Of a DNA stretch of 64,000 bases, positions 1 through 8,669 are shown in pieces. The stretch spans positions 2,418,001 through 2,482,000 of the forward strand of contig NZ_JACCAS010000001.1 in assembly GCF_013409255.1 (NCBI RefSeq), in the 5' to 3' direction. Every line of letters begins with the position of its first letter. The stretch's first letter is position 1. The notes under the pieces were generated by a model. The model saw only the letters and a list, made by a program, of their open reading frames with translations. It did no database searches and was not told the origin of the DNA. This stretch comes from Paraburkholderia bryophila (GTDB taxonomy: Bacteria > Pseudomonadota > Gammaproteobacteria > Burkholderiales > Burkholderiaceae). Made by a program: the position numbers and the translations under genes.

Positions 1-95
1 GTGCGCTTCCAGTCGCCGCCAATGATGCGGATGGCGTGCGGCTTGCCGCCTTTGGACGAAGCGCCGTGAGCGCGTGAAGATGAAGAACGGGGCAT
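1..95 (-). CDS. rsmD: 16S rRNA (guanine966-N2)-methyltransferase RsmD, N-terminal part only
   Basis: The gene starts at 95 on the minus strand and runs out of the window. The 31 visible codons give a Ser/Lys/Gly-rich lead followed by IRIIGGDWKR, the N-terminal strand found in RsmD proteins before the S-adenosylmethionine-binding fold. RsmD methylates G966 of 16S rRNA in the assembled small subunit. It is divergent from ftsY, the usual arrangement in betaproteobacteria. Only the N-terminus is visible, so the assignment rests on that short motif and the neighbour. Confidence 0.7.
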   Translation of the reverse strand, partial: MPRSSSSRAHGASSKGGKPHAIRIIGGDWKR

Positions 96-336
96 GCAGT
101 TTCAATGACTTGATGTGGGCGCCCGCCACGCCGATGCGCGGGGGCCGGAGCGCCAACGTTACCACAGGGGCGCGCCGCGTCCAGCCTGGCCGTTCGGCCG
201 ATACGACGGGCGGCGGCGCGCCTGATAAAATGTGCGGCTTCCAGCGCCTTGCATCCCGCATCGCAACGCTGCCTGCCGCTCCCACCGGCCTTGTGCCGGC
301 TACGCGCATCGGCGCGCGCTTTCACCACGCCAGATC

Positions 337-1521
337 ATGTTCAGCTTTTTCAAACGATTCAAGGGTTCGAAAGAGTCCGATAACGCGCCAGAAGAGTCGC
401 AAACCGCGCCGGAAGGCTTGGCGCCCGAGCGCGCGGTAGAGACGCCTGTCGCACCGTCGGCGCCGCGTCCGGCGGTGGTTTCGCCCGCCCCTGCTCCTGT
501 GGCCGCTCCAATCGAGCCGGAGCAAGAAGAACCCGCGCTCGAAGAATACGAAACCGACGAAACCCCCAAAACCCCCGAAACCGTCGAAATCGTCCCGCCC
601 CCCGAGCAGGACGCGGGCGCCAAGCGCTCGTGGCTAACGCGCCTGAAAACCGGCCTGTCGAAGACGAGTTCCAGCCTGACCGGCATTTTTGTCAACGCGA
701 AGATTGACGACGACCTCTACGAGGAACTCGAAACCGCGCTGCTGATGTCCGACGCGGGCGTCGGTGCCACCGAGTTCCTGCTCGAATCGCTGCGTGAAAA
801 AGTGCGCGCTGAGCGCCTCACCGATCCGCAACAGGTGAAGGCAGCGCTGCGCACTCTGCTGATCGACCTGCTCAAGCCGCTCGAAAAGTCGCTGATGCTC
901 GGCCGCGCGCAGCCGCTCGTCATGATGATCGCCGGCGTGAACGGCGCGGGCAAAACGACCAGCATCGGCAAGCTCGCCAAGCATCTGCAGAGTTTCGACC
1001 AGTCGGTGCTGCTGGCCGCCGGCGACACGTTCCGCGCCGCCGCGCGCGAGCAGTTGGCGATCTGGGGTCAGCGCAACAACGTGACGGTCGTGTCGCAGGA
1101 AAGCGGCGACCCGGCGGCGGTGATCTTCGACGCGGTCGGCGCCGCGCGAGCGCGCAAGATTGACGTGATGATGGCGGACACGGCCGGCCGTCTGCCGACC
1201 CAGTTGCATCTGATGGAAGAGCTGCGCAAGGTGAAGCGCGTGATCGGCAAGGCGCAAGACGGCGCGCCGCACGAAGTGCTGCTGGTGATCGACGCGAACA
1301 CCGGCCAGAACGCGCTCGCGCAAGTGAAGGCCTTCGACGACGCGCTCGGCCTCACCGGCCTGATCGTCACCAAGCTCGACGGCACGGCAAAGGGCGGCAT
1401 TCTCGCCGCAATCGCGCGGCAGCGACCGATTCCGGTGTATTTCATCGGCGTTGGCGAAAAGGTCGAGGATTTGCAGCCGTTCAGCGCGGAAGAGTTTTCG
1501 GACGCGTTGCTGGGCGGTTGA
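337..1521 (+). CDS. ftsY: signal recognition particle receptor FtsY
   Basis: This is the SRP receptor GTPase that docks ribosome-SRP complexes at the inner membrane. The 394-residue product begins MFSFFKRFKG, an amphipathic membrane-binding start, followed by about 100 acidic, Pro/Glu-rich residues (A domain). The NG domain carries the P-loop GVNGAGKTTS, DTFRAAAREQL, DTAGRL and the TKLDGTAKGG guanine-specificity motif. The open frame extends upstream to 232, but those residues do not look like FtsY, so ATG 337 is chosen even though no strong ribosome binding site precedes it. It is monocistronic here, with a terminator about 85 bases after the stop. Confidence 0.96.
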   Translation: MFSFFKRFKGSKESDNAPEESQTAPEGLAPERAVETPVAPSAPRPAVVSPAPAPVAAPIEPEQEEPALEEYETDETPKTPETVEIVPPPEQDAGAKRSWLTRLKTGLSKTSSSLTGIFVNAKIDDDLYEELETALLMSDAGVGATEFLLESLREKVRAERLTDPQQVKAALRTLLIDLLKPLEKSLMLGRAQPLVMMIAGVNGAGKTTSIGKLAKHLQSFDQSVLLAAGDTFRAAAREQLAIWGQRNNVTVVSQESGDPAAVIFDAVGAARARKIDVMMADTAGRLPTQLHLMEELRKVKRVIGKAQDGAPHEVLLVIDANTGQNALAQVKAFDDALGLTGLIVTKLDGTAKGGILAAIARQRPIPVYFIGVGEKVEDLQPFSAEEFSDALLGG

Positions 1522-1605
1522 ACGACGCGAACGTCTTGACGCAGCAGTGAGCGCAAAGCGGCGACAAGCGAAAAGCAGCAACAAGAAAAAGCAAAAGCAA
1601 CAAGC

Positions 1606-1635
1606 AAAAAGGGCACTTCGAGGAGTGCCCTTTTT
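1606..1635. terminator. intrinsic terminator between convergent ftsY and the isomerase gene
   Basis: An AAAAAGGGCACT / AGTGCCCTTTTT stem with a short TCGAGG-type loop. The flanking A-run and T-run allow it to act in both directions between the convergent genes. Confidence 0.85.
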
Positions 1636-1652
1636 ACCTTCAACCCATCACC

Positions 1653-2297
1653 TCACTCAGCGTCCGGCTGCGCGCCAGGCGCCGCACGAGCAAACGGATC
1701 GAGTTGCATCGCGTGATCGTAGATGCGCTGAATCGTCGGAAACTTTGCCGTGTCGACCTTGAAGCGCTGCGCATTGAACACTTGCGGGATCAGACAGGCG
1801 TCCGCGAGCGTCGGCGTGTCGCCGAAACACAGCTTGCCGGTGCGCGGGTCGCCGGCCAGATGCGTCTCCAGCGTCGCGAAACCCGCTTCGACCCAATGCT
1901 TGTACCACGCGTCTTTCGCATCTTCATCCACGCATAGCGTGTGCTTCAGATACTTCAGCACGCGCAGATTGTTCAGCGGATGAATCTCGCACGCCACCTG
2001 CAACGCCACCGAGCGCACATACGCGCGCTCGGCCGGCGTCCCGGGCAACAACGACGGCTCCGGATGCGTTTCCTCCAGATACTCGATGATCGCGAGCGAC
2101 TGCGGCATCACCTCATTGCCGTCGACGAAGGTCGGCACGATACCGTCCAGGTTCACCTTGCGATACTCCGGCTTCAACTGCTCGCCGCCATCGCGCACCA
2201 GGTGCACCGGCACATAGTCGTACGGCAGGTTCTTCACGTTCAATGCAATGCGCACGCGGTATGACGCCGAGCTGCGGAAATAGCTGTAGAGCTTCAT
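1653..2297 (-). CDS. maiA: maleylacetoacetate / maleylpyruvate isomerase, zeta-class glutathione S-transferase
   Basis: A 214-residue glutathione-dependent cis-trans isomerase. The N-terminal thioredoxin-like domain has the zeta-class glutathione site in the form SSASYRVRIAL near residues 8-18; an all-helical C-terminal domain follows. ATG 2297 is chosen over an upstream ATG because GGAGGAGACAG precedes it. It lies 25 bases after a FAH-family hydrolase on the same strand. The pair catalyses isomerisation then hydrolysis of a ring-cleavage product, either maleylacetoacetate (tyrosine route) or maleylpyruvate (gentisate route). No ring-cleaving dioxygenase is present, so the substrate cannot be fixed. 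Confidence 0.88.
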   Translation of the reverse strand: MKLYSYFRSSASYRVRIALNVKNLPYDYVPVHLVRDGGEQLKPEYRKVNLDGIVPTFVDGNEVMPQSLAIIEYLEETHPEPSLLPGTPAERAYVRSVALQVACEIHPLNNLRVLKYLKHTLCVDEDAKDAWYKHWVEAGFATLETHLAGDPRTGKLCFGDTPTLADACLIPQVFNAQRFKVDTAKFPTIQRIYDHAMQLDPFARAAPGAQPDAE

Positions 2298-2322
2298 GTT
2301 GTCTGTCTCCTCCGGCATGCCC

Positions 2323-3021
2323 TCAGACCACGCGCACGCTGAACTCGCCGAGTCCGTCCACGCCGCCCTTCATCAGGTCGCCTTGCACCACCGCGCCGAC
2401 ACCTTCCGGCGTGCCGGTGAAAATCAGATCGCCGGTTTGCAGTTCGAACAGCGTCGACAGATAAGCAATCGTCTCGGCCACCGACCAGATCAGTTGCGAC
2501 ACGTCCGAGCTTTGCTTTTCCTCGCCGTTCACCGACAACCAGATCGCGCCCTTACCGACGTGGCCGACGGTCGTCACCGGATGAATCGGGCCCAATGGCG
2601 CCGAGTGGTCGAAGCCCTTCGCGGTATCCCACGGACGGCCCAGCTTCTTCGCCTCGGCTTGCAGATCGCGGCGCGTCATGTCGAGACCGAGCGCGTAGCC
2701 GTAGACGTGATCGAGCGCGCTGTCAGCCGGAATGTTCTTGCCGCCCTGGCCGATCGCCGCCACCAGTTCCATCTCGAAGTGGACGTTTTTCGACAGCGGC
2801 GGGTACGGGAACTCGCCGGTCGTGCCGGGCGCGACGTACAGCACGGCATCGGCCGGCTTGGTGAAGAAGAACGGCGGTTCGCGGTCGGGATCATGTCCCA
2901 TCTCGCGCGCGTGCGCCTCGTAATTGCGGCCCACACAGTAGATGCGACGCACCGCGAATTGCTCGCTGGATCCCACGACCGGCACCGCGACCTGCGGTGC
3001 GGGTGCAAATACGTAACTCAT
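2323..3021 (-). CDS. fumarylacetoacetate hydrolase family protein (fumarylpyruvate hydrolase-like)
   Basis: A 232-residue single-domain FAH-fold hydrolase that cleaves a carbon-carbon bond in a diketo acid with a divalent metal. The motif CVGRNYEAHAREMG near residue 30, the acidic ligand segment FEMELVAAIG, and the C-terminal LIFTGTPEGVG are characteristic. Its short length and the AREMGHDPDREPPFFFTKPADA stretch resemble fumarylpyruvate hydrolases more than the roughly 420-residue fumarylacetoacetases. The start at 3021 gives MSYVFAPAP; the open frame continues upstream without family-like sequence. It is the first gene of a two-gene operon with the isomerase downstream. Confidence 0.88.
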   Translation of the reverse strand: MSYVFAPAPQVAVPVVGSSEQFAVRRIYCVGRNYEAHAREMGHDPDREPPFFFTKPADAVLYVAPGTTGEFPYPPLSKNVHFEMELVAAIGQGGKNIPADSALDHVYGYALGLDMTRRDLQAEAKKLGRPWDTAKGFDHSAPLGPIHPVTTVGHVGKGAIWLSVNGEEKQSSDVSQLIWSVAETIAYLSTLFELQTGDLIFTGTPEGVGAVVQGDLMKGGVDGLGEFSVRVV

Positions 3022-3260
3022 CCCGTTCTCCGTTGCTTGATGTGTACCGCTGCCGTGTGCCGCCGCAGCGGCGCTAAAGCATCGAGTGTAACGCGCGGAA
3101 AAGCGCCACGCGCGGCAGTCGGGCAAGCGCGCGCGGCGGCGGCGAATCCGGCGCACGGTCTCGCCGAAGCGTCATAGATGCGATACTCACACCGAACAAC
3201 GTCCTTTGAATACCGTGACAGCCCGCCCCAGGCGGCAAGCCACCTCGTCCCCCGCGCCCG

Positions 3261-4232
3261 ATGACCGACTCCGCCGACACCGTCACCCCCTTCCCTTGCG
3301 CCCGATTCATCAAGGAAATCGGCCGCGGCCCGAACGGCGCCCGCGCGCTGACCGCCGACGACACGCGCTCGCTCTACAGCGCGATGCTCGATGGCCGCGT
3401 CGCCGAACTCGAACTCGGCGCGGTGCTGCTCGCGTACCGCGTGAAGGGCGAGACCGCCGATGAACTCGCCGCGATGCTGGCCGGCGCACATGCGTCGTTC
3501 GAGCCGATTCATCTGCCGCACGGCGAGTTCCGGCCGGTGTCGATCCCAAGCTACAACGGCGCGCGCAAACAGCCCAACCTGGTGCCGCTGCTCGCGCTGC
3601 TGCTGGCGCGCGAAGGCGTGCCCGTGCTGGTGCACGGCGTCACCGAAGATCCGGGCCGCGTGACCAGCGCGGAAATCTTCACGCATCTGCGGATTCCTCA
3701 CGCGCGCACGCATGCCGATATCGAAGACGGTCTCGCCGAGCGGCGTCTCGCGTTCGCGCCGATCGACGTGCTCGCCCCGAAACTCGCACGCCTGCTCGCG
3801 TTGCGGCGGCGCATGGGCGTGCGCAATTCGACCCATACGCTGGTGAAGATCCTGCAACCGTTCGCGCCGGCTGGGCTGCGCCTCGTGAATTACACGCATC
3901 CGCCGTACCGGGACAGTCTCACGCAACTGTTCAACACGCATCCCGATGCGGCCGCGGGTGGCGCGCTGCTGGCGCGCGGCACCGAAGGCGAAGCCGTGGC
4001 CGACACGCGCCGTCAGGTGCAGGTGGACTGGTTGCACGACGGCGTCTGCGAAACGCGCGTGCCGCACGAGCGCTCGTCGCCGGATGCGCCGGAGGTCGAC
4101 TTGCCCGAGGCCAAAGACGCGCCGACAACCGCCGCATGGATCGCCGCCGTGTTGCGTGGCGAAGCGCCCGTGCCGAGCGCGATCGAACGGCAAGTCGAGC
4201 TGATCGTCGACGTCGCGAGAATGCCGGTTTGA
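3261..4232 (+). CDS. ybiB: DNA-binding protein YbiB (TrpD2 family)
   Basis: A 323-residue protein of the anthranilate phosphoribosyltransferase-like fold. The helical N-terminal domain (LTADDTRSLYSAMLDGRVAELELGAVLLAYRVKGET) and the nucleoside phosphorylase-like domain (PVLVHGVTEDPGRVTSAEIF, then MGVRNSTHTLVKILQPF) are those of YbiB/TrpD2. The family is not a Trp enzyme; E. coli YbiB binds nucleic acid non-specifically and is LexA-controlled. The start ATGACCGAC at 3261 fits the family N-terminus. It is divergent from the hydrolase operon with about 240 bases between. The immediately following promoter serves the leuA leader. Confidence 0.85.
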   Translation: MTDSADTVTPFPCARFIKEIGRGPNGARALTADDTRSLYSAMLDGRVAELELGAVLLAYRVKGETADELAAMLAGAHASFEPIHLPHGEFRPVSIPSYNGARKQPNLVPLLALLLAREGVPVLVHGVTEDPGRVTSAEIFTHLRIPHARTHADIEDGLAERRLAFAPIDVLAPKLARLLALRRRMGVRNSTHTLVKILQPFAPAGLRLVNYTHPPYRDSLTQLFNTHPDAAAGGALLARGTEGEAVADTRRQVQVDWLHDGVCETRVPHERSSPDAPEVDLPEAKDAPTTAAWIAAVLRGEAPVPSAIERQVELIVDVARMPV

Positions 4233-4299
4233 TGGACGCTGCGCTCAGTTGCGCGGCCCGCAAAACGGCGCTCGCGTCAGAAAACGCGAGCGCTGCGGG

Positions 4300-4328
4300 T
4301 TGACACGCCGCTGCGCGCTGTCTTAAAT
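4300..4328 (+). promoter_or_regulatory. sigma-70 promoter of the leuA leader transcript
   Basis: TTGACA at 4300-4305, a 17-base spacer, and TTAAAT at 4323-4328 (4 of 6 matches to TATAAT). Transcription would begin near 4335-4337, about 410 bases before the leuA start codon, so a long leader RNA is predicted. Confidence 0.7.
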
Positions 4329-4336
4329 TAGCCCCC

Positions 4337-4411
4337 ATGCGTTCCCTTCCGAACACCCTCCGAATTAGCTTCGGCCGCCTAGCGCGGCCCCTATCGCTAC
4401 GTCTAGCGTAA
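4337..4411 (+). CDS. leucine-rich leader peptide (predicted attenuator peptide of leuA)
   Basis: A 24-codon frame starting at ATG 4337 and ending at TAA 4409-4411. Six residues are leucine; the last ten codons read RLARPLSLRLA-like, with four leucines all encoded by CTA, a codon almost absent from the surrounding GC-rich genes, which use CTG and CTC. The start codon sits at or within two bases of the predicted transcription start, so the peptide would be translated from a leaderless mRNA. A perfect hairpin covers the last codons and stop. These are the hallmarks of ribosome-mediated attenuation by leucyl-tRNA supply. It is too short to be found by length-based gene callers. Confidence 0.72.
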   Translation: MRSLPNTLRISFGRLARPLSLRLA

Positions 4412-4424
4412 GTCAGACGTAGCG
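4395..4424 (+). promoter_or_regulatory. attenuator hairpin overlapping the end of the leucine leader peptide
   Basis: A perfect 10-bp inverted repeat CGCTACGTCT (4395-4404) / AGACGTAGCG (4415-4424) with a 10-base loop. The left arm contains the last two CTA codons, so a ribosome stalled there would prevent pairing. A smaller GGCCGC/GCGGCC stem (4373-4378 with 4384-4389) lies just upstream. I did not find a clear U-run terminator before leuA. Confidence 0.65.
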
Positions 4425-6164
<1,740 letters not shown>

Positions 6165-6206
6165 CGCTCAGCCCCTCGCACCGGTGAGCCGACGTGGCCA
6201 CGGTCG

Positions 6207-6770
6207 TCAGAAGTTATATTGCAGATATAGCTGGTGGAAATTTATACCAGGATTCGGCTCTTTGATACCACCGTTGGAAACATGCTGGAAACGGTAGCCC
6301 GCCTGGTACTGCTGGTGGCTGCCGAACTGCAGCCCCACGCCCGCCATGTCGGCGAACTGGAACGCGGTACCGAGCGTGAACTTCTCCGACAATCGCGGAC
6401 TCGACAGCAGCCGGATGCCCGCGCCCAGTTCGGCGTACGGACGCAGCGACCCGCTTCCCTTGATTAAGCGGATGATCGGCGTTACACCGACTTCGCCGAT
6501 GTTGTCGTGTACGTTGCCTTCGCTGGTATGCCACCAGGCCACGTGCGCTTCGCCGATCAGCGAGAAATGCCAGTCGCCGATCTGCCACCAGGTCAGATTC
6601 GGATCCCACACGAAACCAAGATCGAGCTTTTTGACGTGCCGGTCGCCGAGACCGCCGGCGATCTGCACGCCGAACGGGTCGGCCGAAGCCGCCGCCGAAG
6701 CGCCGATCAACAACGCCGCACACGTGGCTTTTAGCGCCAGACCACGCAACACATCGTTCTTATTGTTCAT
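6207..6770 (-). CDS. pagL: lipid A 3-O-deacylase PagL family outer-membrane protein
   Basis: A 187-residue outer-membrane beta-barrel with a signal peptide (hydrophobic LKATCAALLIGASAAASA, cleavage near residue 30) and a C-terminal YLQYNF sorting signature. PagL removes the 3-O-linked acyl chain of lipid A. The active-site block near the C-terminus reads FQHVSNGGIKEPNPGIN: His163, Ser165 and Asn166 match the catalytic His, Ser and oxyanion Asn of the Pseudomonas enzyme. The residue 14 positions after His, glutamate in the Pseudomonas enzyme, is Asn177 here. The start at 6770 (MNNKNDVLRG) is the only good one. It is divergent from rpoH. Confidence 0.88.
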   Translation of the reverse strand: MNNKNDVLRGLALKATCAALLIGASAAASADPFGVQIAGGLGDRHVKKLDLGFVWDPNLTWWQIGDWHFSLIGEAHVAWWHTSEGNVHDNIGEVGVTPIIRLIKGSGSLRPYAELGAGIRLLSSPRLSEKFTLGTAFQFADMAGVGLQFGSHQQYQAGYRFQHVSNGGIKEPNPGINFHQLYLQYNF

Positions 6771-6909
6771 CTAACACCCGAACTCCGCCGAACGTTAAAG
6801 AATCTGTAACCGTTCCCTTATTCTAAAGACAAAGTCAGATCGATGGATCGTATGAAGAAACCTAAGTTTTCGCAATTAGTCACTTCAAAATCAGCAAAAG
6901 TCGGTCACT

Positions 6910-6915
6910 TATAAT
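6910..6915 (+). promoter_or_regulatory. possible distal rpoH promoter, -10 TATAAT
   Basis: A perfect TATAAT embedded in CACTTATAATAGTG, within an AT-rich gap between divergent pagL and rpoH. No clear -35 is present at 16-18 bases (TTCAAA lies 20 bases upstream). Transcription from here would give a leader of about 210 bases before the rpoH start. Confidence 0.4.
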
Positions 6916-6981
6916 AGTGAAGGAGAATTGTCAGGTAAATTGTACGACTCGAGCATAGCCTGCGCGGGGAGCGTATCATGG

Positions 6982-7005
6982 CTATTGAAATCCAAATTTC
7001 AATAG
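6982..7005. repeat. perfect 24-bp inverted repeat upstream of rpoH
   Basis: CTATTGAAAT at 6982-6991 and ATTTCAATAG at 6996-7005, separated by CCAA: a perfect 10-bp inverted repeat. It could be a regulator operator or form an RNA hairpin in a long rpoH leader. It lies just upstream of the proximal promoter region. Confidence 0.7.
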
Positions 7006-7044
7006 GAATTTACGGAACTTGGATGTCCCTACGGCCTCTAAGTA

Positions 7045-7071
7045 TTAGCACTCGGGAAATCAGAGTGCTAA
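7045..7071. promoter_or_regulatory. CIRCE operator (HrcA binding site) upstream of rpoH
   Basis: TTAGCACTC at 7045-7053, a 9-base spacer, and GAGTGCTAA at 7063-7071: an exact match to the CIRCE consensus bound by the heat-shock repressor HrcA. It lies about 60 bases before the rpoH start codon and overlaps the probable -10 (TATTAG near 7043; TTGGAT at 7019 could be the -35). HrcA would repress the heat-shock sigma gene in unstressed cells. Confidence 0.95.
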
Positions 7072-7133
7072 CATCCAACGCTGGAGTCGTTTACCTGAAT
7101 ACGCTTTTGTCTGATTCCAAAGGAGTTTTCCAC

Positions 7134-8069
<936 letters not shown>

Positions 8070-8124
8070 AGCTTAAAACCTTCGCAACAACGCACACCGC
8101 CAGGCCAACGCCAACTGGCCGCAA

Positions 8125-8158
8125 AGCCCCGCCCTCGCAAGACGGCGGGGCTTTTTTT
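8125..8158 (+). terminator. rpoH intrinsic terminator
   Basis: An AGCCCCGCC (8125-8133) / GGCGGGGCT (8144-8152) stem followed by a T-run, 55 bases after the rpoH stop. A second perfect hairpin without a T-run, GCGCGGCGAA/TTCGCCGCGC with a three-base loop, follows at 8164-8186. Confidence 0.92.
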
Positions 8159-8227
8159 CGTCCGCGCGGCGAAGCCTTCGCCGCGCTCCAACCCGCTCGT
8201 GGCCTTGCCTACCCGGCATACGTTTTC

Positions 8228-8241
8228 TTGACGTATCACAA
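8228..8241. promoter_or_regulatory. weak Anr/FNR-like site upstream of the cyd operon
   Basis: TTGAC-GTAT-CACAA matches 7 of 10 defined bases of the TTGAT-N4-ATCAA consensus, 168 bases before cydP. Oxygen control of a bd oxidase operon would be expected, but the match is imperfect. Otherwise the 8159-8408 gap shows no gene. Confidence 0.25.
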
Positions 8242-8408
8242 ACCAGACAGCAATACTGTTCAGACGGGGCGAGCGTAGCGACCCAATGCCGCAGCGCTGA
8301 AATGATGCGCATAGGGTTCTGCTCCTAGAATCGGGATGCACTCGCCAGACCGCTCAAGCGGCCTGGATCCAGCCGGACACACCGGCGAGAAGTCGCCTTC
8401 GACCGATC

Positions 8409-8669
8409 ATGACCATAGCCCTCAAACGCAACAACCGCCCCCGCTCGAACCTGCGCAAACGGTTCGACCGCTGGGTGCGCGGTCCGACGTTGGCGCGGGA
8501 CATCGCCATCGTCCTTGCCATCAAATTTGCCCTGCTGATGGCGCTCAAATACGCATTTTTCAATCATCCGCAGGCGGAGCACATGTCGCTGCCGCCTGAA
8601 CAGGTCGCGCAGGCGCTGTTGTCCGTGCCGGCCTCCCATCCGTCCCAAGGTGATCAACATGCCCGTTAG
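8409..8669 (+). CDS. cydP: CydP-family small protein of the cytochrome bd operon
   Basis: An 86-residue protein with a basic N-terminus (RNNRPRSNLRKRFDRWVRGP), one transmembrane helix (DIAIVLAIKFALLMALKYAFF) and a cytosolic or periplasmic tail ending near PPEQVAQALLSVP. Small proteins of this type precede cydA in many betaproteobacteria and are annotated as putative cytochrome oxidase small subunit CydP. Its 3' end overlaps cydA by 11 bases, implying translational coupling. The function is inferred from context; the biochemical role is not shown by sequence. Confidence 0.8.
   Translation: MTIALKRNNRPRSNLRKRFDRWVRGPTLARDIAIVLAIKFALLMALKYAFFNHPQAEHMSLPPEQVAQALLSVPASHPSQGDQHAR

Noticed and set aside
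3022..3156. N-terminal extension of the FAH-family hydrolase
   Set aside because: The extra residues are Arg/Ala-rich and unlike the family; MSYVFAPAP at 3021 is the natural start.
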